Below, in pieces: positions 8,918-16,978 of a stretch of DNA of 64,000 nt. The translations under genes were made by a program, and so were the position numbers. Under the pieces are notes generated by a model. That model made no database searches and had not been told where the DNA came from. It worked only from the letters and a program-made list of their open reading frames with translations. This DNA comes from an uncultured bacterium (GTDB lineage Bacteria; Cyanobacteriota; Vampirovibrionia; Gastranaerophilales; Gastranaerophilaceae). Position 1 is the first letter of the stretch; the number at the start of each line of letters is the position of its first letter. The DNA lies in contig CATXCB010000002.1 in the NCBI GenBank assembly GCA_958366705.1, positions 124,001-188,000 of the forward strand. The letters are read 5' to 3'.

Positions 8918-9937
8918 ATGACATTAACCATTAGAGAAAATTTAGAAAAAAGAGAATATGAATATTTAAGTGAATTTGCTACAAAATCAGCAGAAACAAA
9001 AGGGCGCAATGTCCCTGAAGACAAATCTGATTTAAGGACTGATTTTCAGCGAGATAGAGATAGAATACTTCATTCAAAGGCATTTAGAAGATTGAAGCAC
9101 AAAACGCAGGTCTTTTTATCACCGTTTGATGATCATTTTAGGACACGTTTGACTCATACGCTTGAGGTTTCTCAAATTGGCAGAACCATTGCAAGAGCCC
9201 TTAATTTAAATGAAGATCTTGTTGAAGCTATTTCTCTTGGACATGATTTGGGACATACACCTTTTGGTCATTGTGGCGAGGGGGTATTAAACGAACTTGT
9301 TGATGGCGGTTTTCATCATAATATTCAAAGTGTAAGGGTTGTGGAGGTTCTGGAACATTTGAATCTTTGCAGAGAAACTGTGGATGGAATTTTAACTCAC
9401 ACATGGGGCTTCAATCCTATTACTCCGGAGGGAAAGGTTGTTCAGCTTGCAGATAAAATTGCTTATATAAATCATGATATTGAAGATTCCATCAGAGCAG
9501 GGGTTATTTCTGAAAGTGATTTACCCAAAGATTGTATTGAATACTTTACATCTAATCAGAGTAAGCGGTTGAGCAAAATGATACATGAAGTTGTAAATAA
9601 TTCTATAGGTAAAAATGATATTTCAATGAGTGAAGAGGGCTGGGCTTATACAACAAAATTACGCGATTGGATGTTTGAAAATGTTTATATTGATTCTCCA
9701 GCTAAACTTGAAGAGAAAAAAGCTCGCAGAGTTATCAAGGAATTATTTTATTTATATGTTGAAATGCTAAAACCAATATGTCCACCGGAAAAAATTGTTA
9801 GAATTGTTACTGATTATATTTCGGGGATGACTGACAGGTATGCTGTAGAAAAGTTTAAAGAAAATTTTATACCTATGGGTTTAAAATGTGGAACAAGAGA
9901 TGATTATTTATTCAAACTTGCAAATATAAGAGATTGA
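8918..9937 (+). CDS. dgt: deoxyguanosinetriphosphate triphosphohydrolase-like HD protein
   Basis: A 339-residue HD-domain phosphohydrolase. FRRLKHKTQVF (about residue 55) and RTRLTHTLEVSQIGR precede the metal-binding SLGHDLGHTPFGHCGE (about 108-123) and DKIAYINHDIEDS (about 173), the complete H...HD...D set of dGTPase-like enzymes. Family role: hydrolyse dNTPs to deoxynucleosides and triphosphate, controlling nucleotide pools. The length matches the short bacterial dGTPase-like group. Ribosome site AAGGGGAG lies 7 bases before ATG, and an extended -10-like TGTTAAAAT occurs at 8890-8898. Confidence 0.88.
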   Translation: MTLTIRENLEKREYEYLSEFATKSAETKGRNVPEDKSDLRTDFQRDRDRILHSKAFRRLKHKTQVFLSPFDDHFRTRLTHTLEVSQIGRTIARALNLNEDLVEAISLGHDLGHTPFGHCGEGVLNELVDGGFHHNIQSVRVVEVLEHLNLCRETVDGILTHTWGFNPITPEGKVVQLADKIAYINHDIEDSIRAGVISESDLPKDCIEYFTSNQSKRLSKMIHEVVNNSIGKNDISMSEEGWAYTTKLRDWMFENVYIDSPAKLEEKKARRVIKELFYLYVEMLKPICPPEKIVRIVTDYISGMTDRYAVEKFKENFIPMGLKCGTRDDYLFKLANIRD

Positions 9938-9968
9938 TAATTTAAAAATAAAGAGTATAATCAATTTT

Positions 9969-10844
9969 ATGGATATACAATTGTTATCTGAATATCTGGA
10001 TTATCTTGAAGTCGAAAAAGGCTTATCTGTTAATACTTTAGAGGCGTATCGAAGAGATTTGGCTTCTTTTATTGATTTCTGTGTGGAAAGCGAAATTTCC
10101 AGTTTTAACGAAATTAAAAGGACTCAAATAAATTCTTTTATATTGAACTTGCGGGAAAATAATTTCAATCCACGTAGTGTTGTTCGTAAAATTGCTTCAA
10201 TAAGAGGGTTTTTCAAATGGTTAAGTGCAAATGAATATATAATCAGTAATCCTGCTCAAACTATAGAACAGCCTAAATTACCGAAACGTTTGCCAAAAGT
10301 TATGACTGTTGATGAAATCTCTGCAATTTTAAATTCAGGTTTGACTAAATTAGAACTGCTTGTGGTTGAACTTTTATATGGATGCGGGCTAAGGGTTTCC
10401 GAACTTGTGAATTTAAAGATGAATAATATCGATATAAATTCAAAATATATTCAGTGTTACGGAAAAGGTTCAAAGGAAAGGATTGTACCTTTTGGTAAAA
10501 AGGCTCAAACTGCACTTAAACATTATCTGAAAGTCAGAGATATGATAATTTTAAAAAATAAACTTTCAGATACTAAAGTTTTATTAATAAAAGATAATGG
10601 TAAATTTTTGACCAGACAGGATGTATATAGTTTTATAAGGGGGCAGGGCGAAAAAATTCACAAACATATCTCACCTCATACCCTGAGACATAGTTTTGCC
10701 ACTCACTTGTTGGAAAATGGTGCTGATTTAAGGGTTGTACAAGAGCTGCTCGGGCATAGTGATGTTTCTACCACTCAATTATATACGCATATTACAAAGA
10801 AACGGCTTAAAGAGGTTTATTTTGCAATAAATAATGGCTCATGA
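9969..10844 (+). CDS. xerD: tyrosine recombinase XerC/XerD
   Basis: A 291-residue tyrosine recombinase. An N-terminal SAM-like core-binding domain (about 1-85) precedes the catalytic domain with R142 (GCGLRVSEL), GKGSKERIVPF, H237-T-L-R240, H263 (LLGHSD) and nucleophile Y272 (TQLYTH). All catalytic residues are present. Family role: resolve chromosome dimers at dif with FtsK. XerC versus XerD cannot be settled without a tree. The start has no ribosome site, but TATAAT at 9956-9961 lies 7 bases before ATG, suggesting a leaderless mRNA. No integration-site context is visible, so a housekeeping recombinase is more likely than a phage integrase. Confidence 0.87.
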   Translation: MDIQLLSEYLDYLEVEKGLSVNTLEAYRRDLASFIDFCVESEISSFNEIKRTQINSFILNLRENNFNPRSVVRKIASIRGFFKWLSANEYIISNPAQTIEQPKLPKRLPKVMTVDEISAILNSGLTKLELLVVELLYGCGLRVSELVNLKMNNIDINSKYIQCYGKGSKERIVPFGKKAQTALKHYLKVRDMIILKNKLSDTKVLLIKDNGKFLTRQDVYSFIRGQGEKIHKHISPHTLRHSFATHLLENGADLRVVQELLGHSDVSTTQLYTHITKKRLKEVYFAINNGS

Positions 10845-10856
10845 TAGTATTAGGTT

Positions 10857-11576
10857 ATGCTAAGTATATTTATATCAGGTTTAGTTAAGCAATCAGGGAA
10901 AACTTTGGTAACTGCAGGGCTTGCCGGTACAATGCAGAGCCTGTGCTATTCTACATCTGTCTTTAAACCTGTTCAAACAAATGCTGTTGTTGTTAATGAT
11001 ATCCCTGTTAGTCAGGATTTACAGGCAATTAATAACATTGATTCAAATATAAAAACCAGTGCAAGTTATGTTTTTCAAAGTCCATTGACACCATTGGTTG
11101 CAGCATATGTTGATAATTCAAAAATAGATATTTCCAAAATTTATAATGACTTTCAAGCAAATATAACAATGACTGAATGTCACATTGTAGAGGGAGCAAA
11201 TAGTGTATTCTCTCCTGTGGATGAGCATAGAACAGAGGCTGATATTATAAAATCTTTAGGGCTTCCATTATTGCTGGTTGTTAACCCAAAGATGTCAGCT
11301 ATAGGCGATGTGATTGCCGGAATTAATTTTGTGAAAACTGAAAAATTAAATCTTCTTGGTGTTATAGTAAATGACTATGATGAAAATTCTGAAAATCTTG
11401 AAGAAAAATACTTTCCTCAATTAATCAAAGAATATACAGATGTGAATATTCTGGGATTGATTCCGCATTATGATAGCGTTAGGCAGCTTGCTCCGGAAAC
11501 TTTGATTGCTGATATTTTAAATAAAGTCAGTGTTGAAGAAATTTTTGGTTTAAAGATTGCAAAACTTAATTCATAG
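10857..11576 (+). CDS. BioD-like ATP-dependent dethiobiotin synthetase family protein
   Basis: A 239-residue P-loop protein of the BioD/CobB-type amidoligase fold. N-terminal IFISGLVKQSGKTLVTAGLA holds the Walker A (SGKT). KPVQTNA matches the BioD K-P-V-Q-T motif, and HIVEGANSVFSP corresponds to the second nucleotide and substrate motif. BioD makes dethiobiotin from DAPA, CO2 and ATP. The first loop reads GLVKQSGKT rather than the usual GTDTEVGKT, and no other bio gene is nearby, so substrate is uncertain (it could be a BioD-like paralogue). A -10-like box at 10845-10850 is 6 bases from ATG, again leaderless in style. Confidence 0.65.
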   Translation: MLSIFISGLVKQSGKTLVTAGLAGTMQSLCYSTSVFKPVQTNAVVVNDIPVSQDLQAINNIDSNIKTSASYVFQSPLTPLVAAYVDNSKIDISKIYNDFQANITMTECHIVEGANSVFSPVDEHRTEADIIKSLGLPLLLVVNPKMSAIGDVIAGINFVKTEKLNLLGVIVNDYDENSENLEEKYFPQLIKEYTDVNILGLIPHYDSVRQLAPETLIADILNKVSVEEIFGLKIAKLNS

Positions 11577-11597
11577 TTATAAATATTTTTATATCGA

Positions 11598-11625
11598 AAA
11601 AGGGTTTCAACTATGAAACCCTTTT
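11598..11625. terminator. bidirectional rho-independent terminator
   Basis: Perfect 12-base arms AAAAGGGTTTCA (11598-11609) and TGAAACCCTTTT (11614-11625) enclose a 4-base loop. It lies between the convergent BioD-like gene and the unknown gene at 11658, and the A/T flanks work in both directions. Confidence 0.85.
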
Positions 11626-11657
11626 ATATAAGTTATATTTTAAATCTGTCATCCAAA

Positions 11658-12047
11658 TTAGCTTAGTGCCATTAAAGCTTTTACTGAACGAGCATTTTCT
11701 TTTACTTCTTCATCAAATCCTTCTGATGATATAGTACTTTCTAAAATTTTCATTGCTTCTTCTTTGTTTTCTAAAGAAAGCAGTTCATTGATAGTACTCA
11801 TTGCAACAATAGTAGACATATCATTGATACCTTTGCCTCTATTGCTTATAACTACTGATAAAGATTCATGTTCGTTTCTTTTTACTAACGCACGGGATGT
11901 CATTTCTCTAACTTCGTCAATAGAAGAATTTGTGCCTATTTCTTCTAAAACAGCAACAGAATCAGGGCTTGGATTAATTGTTAATGATTCTATAATGTTG
12001 CTTACTTTGTTGAAGTTTTTATTATTTTTAAATTTGCTATCCATCAT
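11658..12047 (-). CDS. unrecognised small helical protein (second gene of a pair)
   Basis: A 129-residue soluble, mainly helical, acidic protein without signal peptide or membrane segment. The pattern of repeated short helices (NIIESLTINPSPDSVAVLEEIG; VREMTSRALVKRN; EKEEAMKILESTI) resembles HEAT/TPR-type repeats, but the match is only by feel. It lies 12 bases downstream of the 170-residue gene at 12060 and ends at the terminator at 11598. Function unknown. Confidence 0.55.
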   Translation of the reverse strand: MMDSKFKNNKNFNKVSNIIESLTINPSPDSVAVLEEIGTNSSIDEVREMTSRALVKRNEHESLSVVISNRGKGINDMSTIVAMSTINELLSLENKEEAMKILESTISSEGFDEEVKENARSVKALMALS

Positions 12048-12059
12048 TTATTTTGCCTC

Positions 12060-12572
12060 CTACGCTGCCATATCAGCTTCTAATGCTGATAATGCTTCTT
12101 TTAACATTGGTTTTACTTCCATATGAGGATCCATTTTGGATAGTTTATTAATTTCTCTATCGTGTTTGTTTATAAAGAAAGATGTAATATCTTTAGATAG
12201 AACTTCTCTAGCTCCATCAAAGCTAACTTCTCTGTTTCCGATTTCATGGATTTTGTTCCAGGTATTTACAATACTATCTTTCATTCTCATACCGAATGCT
12301 TTGATTGATTCGATACCTTCATAAAATTTGTTACCAAAATCGTTGATTGAACCTACAAATGTAGAGTAAATTCTTTTTGAGCTAGCTGTAATTTTATCAT
12401 TTAAATTTAATTTGCTTTTGCTGGCACTTGATTCGAATACATCTTCTGTTAAAATGTTTTTTTGAAAGTTAGATGCTGCAAAAGGATTAGAATGTCTAGC
12501 TACTGATTTTTCTGTTACGCTCGTATTGAAGATACGATGGCTTAACTGTGTAAGTTTTTGTACTGTTGACAT
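12060..12572 (-). CDS. unrecognised 170-residue protein (first gene of a pair)
   Basis: A soluble protein beginning MSTVQKLTQLSHRIFNTS, with a Ser/Asn-rich first half and an amphipathic helical second half ending EALSALEADMAA. No signal peptide, membrane helix or catalytic motif is seen. An AAGAGG ribosome site precedes ATG. It forms an operon with the 129-residue gene immediately downstream, and its promoter must lie in the 94 bases shared with divergent mazG. Function unknown. Confidence 0.55.
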   Translation of the reverse strand: MSTVQKLTQLSHRIFNTSVTEKSVARHSNPFAASNFQKNILTEDVFESSASKSKLNLNDKITASSKRIYSTFVGSINDFGNKFYEGIESIKAFGMRMKDSIVNTWNKIHEIGNREVSFDGAREVLSKDITSFFINKHDREINKLSKMDPHMEVKPMLKEALSALEADMAA

Positions 12573-12666
12573 GTTTAACCTCTTTCTTGACTATCCACGT
12601 ACCTAGTCTACCATAGTGTGTGGTTTTTAAATCCACCTTTTGTATGATTTGTGTTAGAATAGTAAT

Positions 12667-13443
12667 ATGGAATATAAAAATTTAGAAGAATTAATAGCTG
12701 TAGTTGCAAAACTAAGGGCACCTGATGGGTGTCCATGGGATAGAGCACAAACCCATGCCAGTTTGCGCCCCAATATGATTGAAGAAGCTTATGAAGCCGT
12801 GGATGCAATTGATGATAATGATATGAAACATCTTAGAGAAGAATTGGGTGATGTTCTTTTACAGGTTCTTTTGCATTCTCAAATAGCTTCCGAAAATGGG
12901 GATTTTAATCTTGATGACGTGGCAAAAGAATTGAAAGAAAAATTGATTCATCGTCACCCACATGTTTTTGGAAATGCTAATTTGTCAACTCCGGATGATG
13001 TTAAAGAAGCTTGGGACAAGTTAAAGGCAGAAGAAAAAACTCATAGAAAGTCTGCTATGGATGGAATTTCAAGAAGTCAGGCGGCATTGATTTCTGCTCA
13101 AAAAATTTCAAAAAAAGCTGTAAAAACAGGTTTTGAATGGCCGAGTGAAGAATCTTTATATGAATGTATTTATTCTGAATTTGAAGAATTTAAGCAAGCT
13201 AAAAATGAGAATGATAAAGTTCATATGGAAGAAGAATTTGGAGATATTTTATTTGCTACTGTTAATCTTGCGCGCTGGAATAAAATTGATGCAGAGCAGG
13301 CTTTATTAAAAGCAAATAAAAAGTTTGAAAAACGTTTTCGTAAAATGGAAGAATTGGCAGAAAAACCTTTAACAGAATATTCATTTGAAGAATTTGATAA
13401 TTTGTGGAATAAAGCTAAATCTGAGCTGGAGAATTTAAAATAA
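12667..13443 (+). CDS. mazG: nucleoside triphosphate pyrophosphohydrolase MazG
   Basis: A 258-residue protein with two MazG domains. The first holds LRAPDGCPWDRAQTH, the metal-binding EEAYEAVDAID and EELGDVLLQVLLHS. The second holds ESLYECIYSEFEEFKQA and EEEFGDILFATVNLAR. Both keep the E-x2-E...E-x2-D metal ligands. MazG removes abnormal NTPs and can lower ppGpp. There is no ribosome site; TGTTAGAAT (12652-12660) lies 6 bases before ATG, suggesting a leaderless mRNA. The stop overlaps the folE2 start by one base (TAATG). Confidence 0.93.
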   Translation: MEYKNLEELIAVVAKLRAPDGCPWDRAQTHASLRPNMIEEAYEAVDAIDDNDMKHLREELGDVLLQVLLHSQIASENGDFNLDDVAKELKEKLIHRHPHVFGNANLSTPDDVKEAWDKLKAEEKTHRKSAMDGISRSQAALISAQKISKKAVKTGFEWPSEESLYECIYSEFEEFKQAKNENDKVHMEEEFGDILFATVNLARWNKIDAEQALLKANKKFEKRFRKMEELAEKPLTEYSFEEFDNLWNKAKSELENLK

Positions 13444-14222
13444 TGAAAGACGTACAAAATACTCAAGATAATAGAAATGTAGATATTCAAAAAGTTGGAA
13501 TTAAGCATGTTGAATTACCGTTAATTATTCAGAGAAAAAATGCTTCGAATAAGGTAGTTTATGCTGAAGCCAGAGTTTGTGTATCTTTACCTAAAGATTA
13601 CAAAGGAACTCATATGAGCCGTTTTGTAGAAGTTTTAAATGAATGGAGAACCAAAGATCTTCTTGGAGTAGATATAAAAGGTTGTCTTGAAAAAATTATA
13701 AAAAAACTTCATGCTCAAAGTGGAGAATTGGAGTTCAATTTTAAATATTTTGTAGATAAAAAATCTCCGGTTACAAAAATGGCTGCGCCAATGTGTTACG
13801 ACTGTTCGTTTGAAGGGATTATGGATGGGGATGAGTATAAGTTTTATTTGGGAGTAAAAGTTCCGGTAACAACACTTTGCCCTTGTTCTAAAGAAATTTC
13901 AGAGTATGGAGCGCATAATCAAAGAGCGATAATTTCTGTAAAAGTTTCTTATGAAGAGACAGAGCATGTGTGGCTGGAAGATTTGATTGAACTTATTGAA
14001 TCTTGTGCATCCTGTCCAGTTTATCCGTTATTGAAACGTCAGGATGAAAAATTTGTTACTGAAAAAGCCTGGGAAAATCCTAGATTTGTAGAAGATGTTT
14101 TAAGAGAAGTTGTTGTTAAGCTTCGCGAGTATTCTGTTATTAACGACTTTGAAGTTGATTGTGAAGCTTTTGAAAGTATTCATAATCATTCAGCCTGGGC
14201 GTATCAAAAAGAAACTAAATAA
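13443..14222 (+). CDS. folE2: GTP cyclohydrolase FolE2 (type IB)
   Basis: A 259-residue protein with the FolE2 markers VGIKHVELPLIIQ, GTHMSRFVEVL (catalytic region), APMCYDCSF, and TTLCPCSKEIS followed by YGAHNQRA, which supply metal-binding Cys and substrate-binding residues. FolE2 converts GTP to dihydroneopterin triphosphate, the entry to folate or queuosine-type pathways. The enzyme is metal-flexible and often replaces FolE under zinc shortage. No other folate gene is adjacent. It is translationally coupled to mazG. Confidence 0.92.
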   Translation: MKDVQNTQDNRNVDIQKVGIKHVELPLIIQRKNASNKVVYAEARVCVSLPKDYKGTHMSRFVEVLNEWRTKDLLGVDIKGCLEKIIKKLHAQSGELEFNFKYFVDKKSPVTKMAAPMCYDCSFEGIMDGDEYKFYLGVKVPVTTLCPCSKEISEYGAHNQRAIISVKVSYEETEHVWLEDLIELIESCASCPVYPLLKRQDEKFVTEKAWENPRFVEDVLREVVVKLREYSVINDFEVDCEAFESIHNHSAWAYQKETK

Positions 14223-14366
14223 GTATATTTTAAGAATAAAAAGAGCCCCGGATGCGAGACTCATTAATTTAAGAATAGCTGGAAGTATGAAAAAGATTTT
14301 TAATTTATATTATGTATTTAATATAAAAAGTGTTGTTTGTACAATTATACAACTAGTTAATCTTTG

Positions 14367-14427
14367 TTAGCCATAAGGAGAGGCTAACTGGACAATGTGC
14401 TTATGAAGCAGTTGTTCTTTTGTTTTT
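14367..14427 (+). terminator. tandem hairpins ending in a rho-independent terminator
   Basis: A first hairpin pairs TTAGCC (14367-14372) with GGCTAA (14382-14387). A second pairs GGACAA (14390-14395) with TTGTTC (14412-14417) and, inside it, TGCTT with AAGCA, and is followed at once by TTTTGTTTTT. The second is a clear terminator. It either ends mazG-folE2 mRNA or attenuates the small gene at 14520. The remainder of 14223-14520 is AT-rich with no gene seen. Confidence 0.65.
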
Positions 14428-14534
14428 CTGTATAAATTTAGAATGACATTTCCAGTCAAATTTTTGTTGTCTTGATTTTATATATTTTTTATAGTAATCT
14501 TTAGAAGAGAAGAGATTAGTTGGGGTTAAATTTA

Positions 14535-14783
14535 ATGCTAGTTTCAGAAATTGGATACTTACATTCTAATTCAAAGAGCTTGTATGGGGTAGAACAAGCA
14601 AAGTCTCAAAATTCAAAGAATACTTTAGGAGAGGGGTTTGGTAATGTTGATGGGAATTTTATTTCTAAGTCAACAATAAATAGACGGACTAGCCAGTTTG
14701 ATAGTTTTGTGGCTACTTTACAGTCTATGTTTTCTAATAAATCAGAATCTGTTTCTAAAAAATATTTATCTTTAATTGCTTAA
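14535..14783 (+). CDS. unrecognised small Ser/Asn-rich protein
   Basis: About 82 residues from ATG 14535 (MLVSEIGYLHSNSKSLYG), with GGGG 9 bases upstream; an in-frame TTG at 14520 is an alternative start. The protein is polar, rich in Ser, Asn and Lys, with no signal peptide, membrane helix or motif. It lies downstream of the tandem hairpins at 14367 and converges with the MFS gene at 14788. Coding status rests on the open frame and base usage only. Confidence 0.4.
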   Translation: MLVSEIGYLHSNSKSLYGVEQAKSQNSKNTLGEGFGNVDGNFISKSTINRRTSQFDSFVATLQSMFSNKSESVSKKYLSLIA

Positions 14784-14787
14784 TCTT

Positions 14788-15954
14788 TTATTCTTTTTCA
14801 TTGAATAAATATTTTACAAGTATTGAGCATAATGCAGGGATAGTAGATAATATGACCAGTACCGGTACGATGCTTGTTGCTTGTGCGATATAGCCAATAA
14901 TAGACATTGTAATTGCTACAACGCCCCATGAAAATCCGTTGATAAAGCCTCCTATAATGCTTTTGTATTGAGGCAGTACATTTTGCGCCATACTCATTGT
15001 TATAGGTGTTGCAAACATTGTTATAAATCCCATGATGGCAAATATTATAAAAGAAACAACAGGCATGCTTTTATATGTGAGCATGAATATTATCATTAAT
15101 GGGAAAGTTGTTATCATAGAAATATAAAATACATTTGCTGTTCCAATCTTTTTTTCTAATTTCGGACTTAGTAATGAACCGATTCCTCCGAGAAATAGAA
15201 AGAAAAATAAAGCAAGCCCGATTTGAAATTTTGAATATCCTTGCGCTTTCCATAAGAAAGGCAGTAATATTGAACACGAAGTTGTTATTAATGATTTTAA
15301 CATTGCAATTAAGTTTAGAATATTCAGTTTTCTGTTTGATAAAATATCAATGAAAGCTTGTTTTAGTTTGAAAGTTTTTTTCTTTGTTGGTTCGCATGAA
15401 AATTTTGGTACCATTCTAAACATTAGTAATGCCCATGAAACTCCAAGAATAGATAACACAGGCATTTTTGCAAGTCCGAAGTATTGTGCAATTGTTGATG
15501 ATAATAATGGGCCCATTGAGAAGCCTAATGTCCCCATAGCAATGAATATTCCCATGTTTCTTGCAACTTCTGATTTGGAAAATTTTGAAATTAATCCAAG
15601 GGATTGCGGGTGAAATAAGCTTGAACCAATACTTCCAAGGATGATAAAAAGTATCATAAACGGGATATTTTTAGCTGCAGGAGCTAGAGAAATAAAAATG
15701 GATGTAAAAATTAATCCCCAGAAAATTAAAGCTCTTTTTTTTATTTTATCCGCAAAAAAGCCAAAATACGGCTGCATTAGTGAAGAAAAAATGTGAGAGC
15801 AGCTTAAAATAATAGTAGCAACAGGCATGGATATTTTTACCTGTTCTGCGATAAATGGCATAATCGGATTCAAAAATCCAGTATGAATGTCATTAATAAA
15901 ATGTGCTCCACTGAACCAAATCTGGGGTTTTCTTTCTTCTTTCTGGTATATCAT
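14788..15954 (-). CDS. MFS transporter, fosmidomycin-resistance (Fsr)-like
   Basis: A 388-residue inner-membrane protein with about 11-12 hydrophobic helices. Near the N-terminus, GAHFINDIHTGFLNPIMPFI resembles the first helix of Fsr-type exporters (H-F-x-N-D). QPYFGFFADKIKKR is the MFS loop 2-3 signature, and GSSLFHPQSLGLIS matches Fsr's G-S-x-x-F-H-P. Probably a drug or metabolite exporter; the substrate is unknown. It is transcribed toward the small gene at 14535 and away from the XRE/pilin pair at 16019. Confidence 0.8.
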   Translation of the reverse strand: MIYQKEERKPQIWFSGAHFINDIHTGFLNPIMPFIAEQVKISMPVATIILSCSHIFSSLMQPYFGFFADKIKKRALIFWGLIFTSIFISLAPAAKNIPFMILFIILGSIGSSLFHPQSLGLISKFSKSEVARNMGIFIAMGTLGFSMGPLLSSTIAQYFGLAKMPVLSILGVSWALLMFRMVPKFSCEPTKKKTFKLKQAFIDILSNRKLNILNLIAMLKSLITTSCSILLPFLWKAQGYSKFQIGLALFFFLFLGGIGSLLSPKLEKKIGTANVFYISMITTFPLMIIFMLTYKSMPVVSFIIFAIMGFITMFATPITMSMAQNVLPQYKSIIGGFINGFSWGVVAITMSIIGYIAQATSIVPVLVILSTIPALCSILVKYLFNEKE

Positions 15955-16018
15955 AACATAATATTCTCATCAAAATATTAAAAAATCAAATTGACTTGTT
16001 AATTTATAGTGTTTATTT

Positions 16019-16228
16019 TTATTTAAAATTTGTTAGTTGGTTGAATCCAACATCGAGCGCGTCAGCAATTGCGAATAATTTTTTCAGACTTATATTTTTT
16101 TGTCCGTTTTCTACTCTGGTTATATATTCTCTAGACAAATCTACCATTTCAGCGAGTTTTTCTTGTGAAATTTTTTTTATTTGTCTGTATTTTGCAATAT
16201 TTTGTCCGAGTAATTTAAGTCTTGACAT
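16019..16228 (-). CDS. small XRE-family HTH regulator paired with divergent pilin gene
   Basis: A 69-residue protein that is one complete XRE/Cro-type helix-turn-helix: GQNIAKYRQIKKISQEKLAEM, then DLSREYITRVENGQKNISL, then LFAIADALDVGFNQL. No other domain is present. It starts 63 bases from the pilin start at 16291 and points away from it. The intergenic DNA carries two GTGACCTATTT repeats, one lying directly before its own start, so it probably represses itself and the pilin gene. One of six regulator/pilin pairs in the window. Confidence 0.88.
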   Translation of the reverse strand: MSRLKLLGQNIAKYRQIKKISQEKLAEMVDLSREYITRVENGQKNISLKKLFAIADALDVGFNQLTNFK

Positions 16229-16278
16229 GTGACCTATTTTGACCTAAATTAATGTTGTTGTCAGTGACCTATTTGTCC
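16229..16278. promoter_or_regulatory. direct-repeat operator candidate between XRE and pilin genes
   Basis: GTGACCTATTTTGACCT (from 16229) and GTGACCTATTTGTCC (16264-16278) repeat GTGACCTATTT on the same strand with 35-base phasing. The first overlaps the predicted start region of the XRE gene and the second lies just before the pilin ribosome site (AGGAGG at 16281). Similar sequence does not occur at the other pairs that I could see. Confidence 0.5.
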
Positions 16279-16290
16279 GAAGGAGGTATT

Positions 16291-16974
16291 GTGAAAAATT
16301 TTGCATTTACTTTAGCAGAAGTTCTAATTACTTTAGGTATTATTGGAGTTGTTGCAGCTTTAACTATTCCAGGATTGATGACAGCTTATAAAGCACATCA
16401 GATGCGAGCAGGTTTTTTAAAAGCATATTCAACTGTTCAGCAGGCATTTAAACAAATGGAAGCTGATGACGTGTCACTAGACCCTGCAAGTTATCCTAGT
16501 GGTGCTAAAACCTCGTTTTATTTGACTTTTAAAAATTATTTACAGGCACCTTTAGATTGTGGAAGTGCATATAGTGCGTTAAAAGATTATCCTTGCTATA
16601 AATATAATAATCCAGATAGATATTATATGAATTACAATAATAGTGAAAAGGTTGAATGGTCACTGTTTGATGGTGGTCAATTGTTATTACAGGATGGTAC
16701 ATTGTTATTATTTAACGCAGATGGTTATGGGTGGCTGGTTTCTGTTGATATAAACGGGTTTAAATCTAAACCAAACAGGTATGGTTATGATTTGTTTACT
16801 TTTCAATTTAAGGAGGGTGAATTGAGAACAATGGGAGATTCAGGCACAACATATGTCAATGAGGAAATATATTGTAGTAACAAATCAAATAATAAATTAA
16901 ACGGTATAGCTTGTGCTCAAAAAGCAAAAACTGATTCTGATTATTTTAAAGTTTTAATTCGCAATTTTAAGTAA
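16291..16974 (+). CDS. type IV pilin-like protein, pair 1
   Basis: About 227 residues from GTG 16291, chosen because AGGAGG (16281-16286) lies just upstream. The prepilin leader is MKNFA, with cleavage expected before FTLAEVLITLGIIGVVAA; Glu at +5 is kept and a single hydrophobic helix follows. The extracellular C-terminal domain holds paired Cys and the motif DINGFKSKPNRYGYDLF shared by all eight pilin-like genes here. Prepilin peptidase would process it and a type IV pilus or type II secretion machine would use it; no assembly ATPase is in the window. Regulated probably by the divergent XRE gene. Confidence 0.85.
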   Translation: MKNFAFTLAEVLITLGIIGVVAALTIPGLMTAYKAHQMRAGFLKAYSTVQQAFKQMEADDVSLDPASYPSGAKTSFYLTFKNYLQAPLDCGSAYSALKDYPCYKYNNPDRYYMNYNNSEKVEWSLFDGGQLLLQDGTLLLFNADGYGWLVSVDINGFKSKPNRYGYDLFTFQFKEGELRTMGDSGTTYVNEEIYCSNKSNNKLNGIACAQKAKTDSDYFKVLIRNFK

Positions 16975-16978
16975 TAGT

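Noticed and set aside
9969..10844. Phage or integrative-element integrase
   Set aside because: No attachment repeats, tRNA or phage genes nearby; housekeeping XerC/D fits better.
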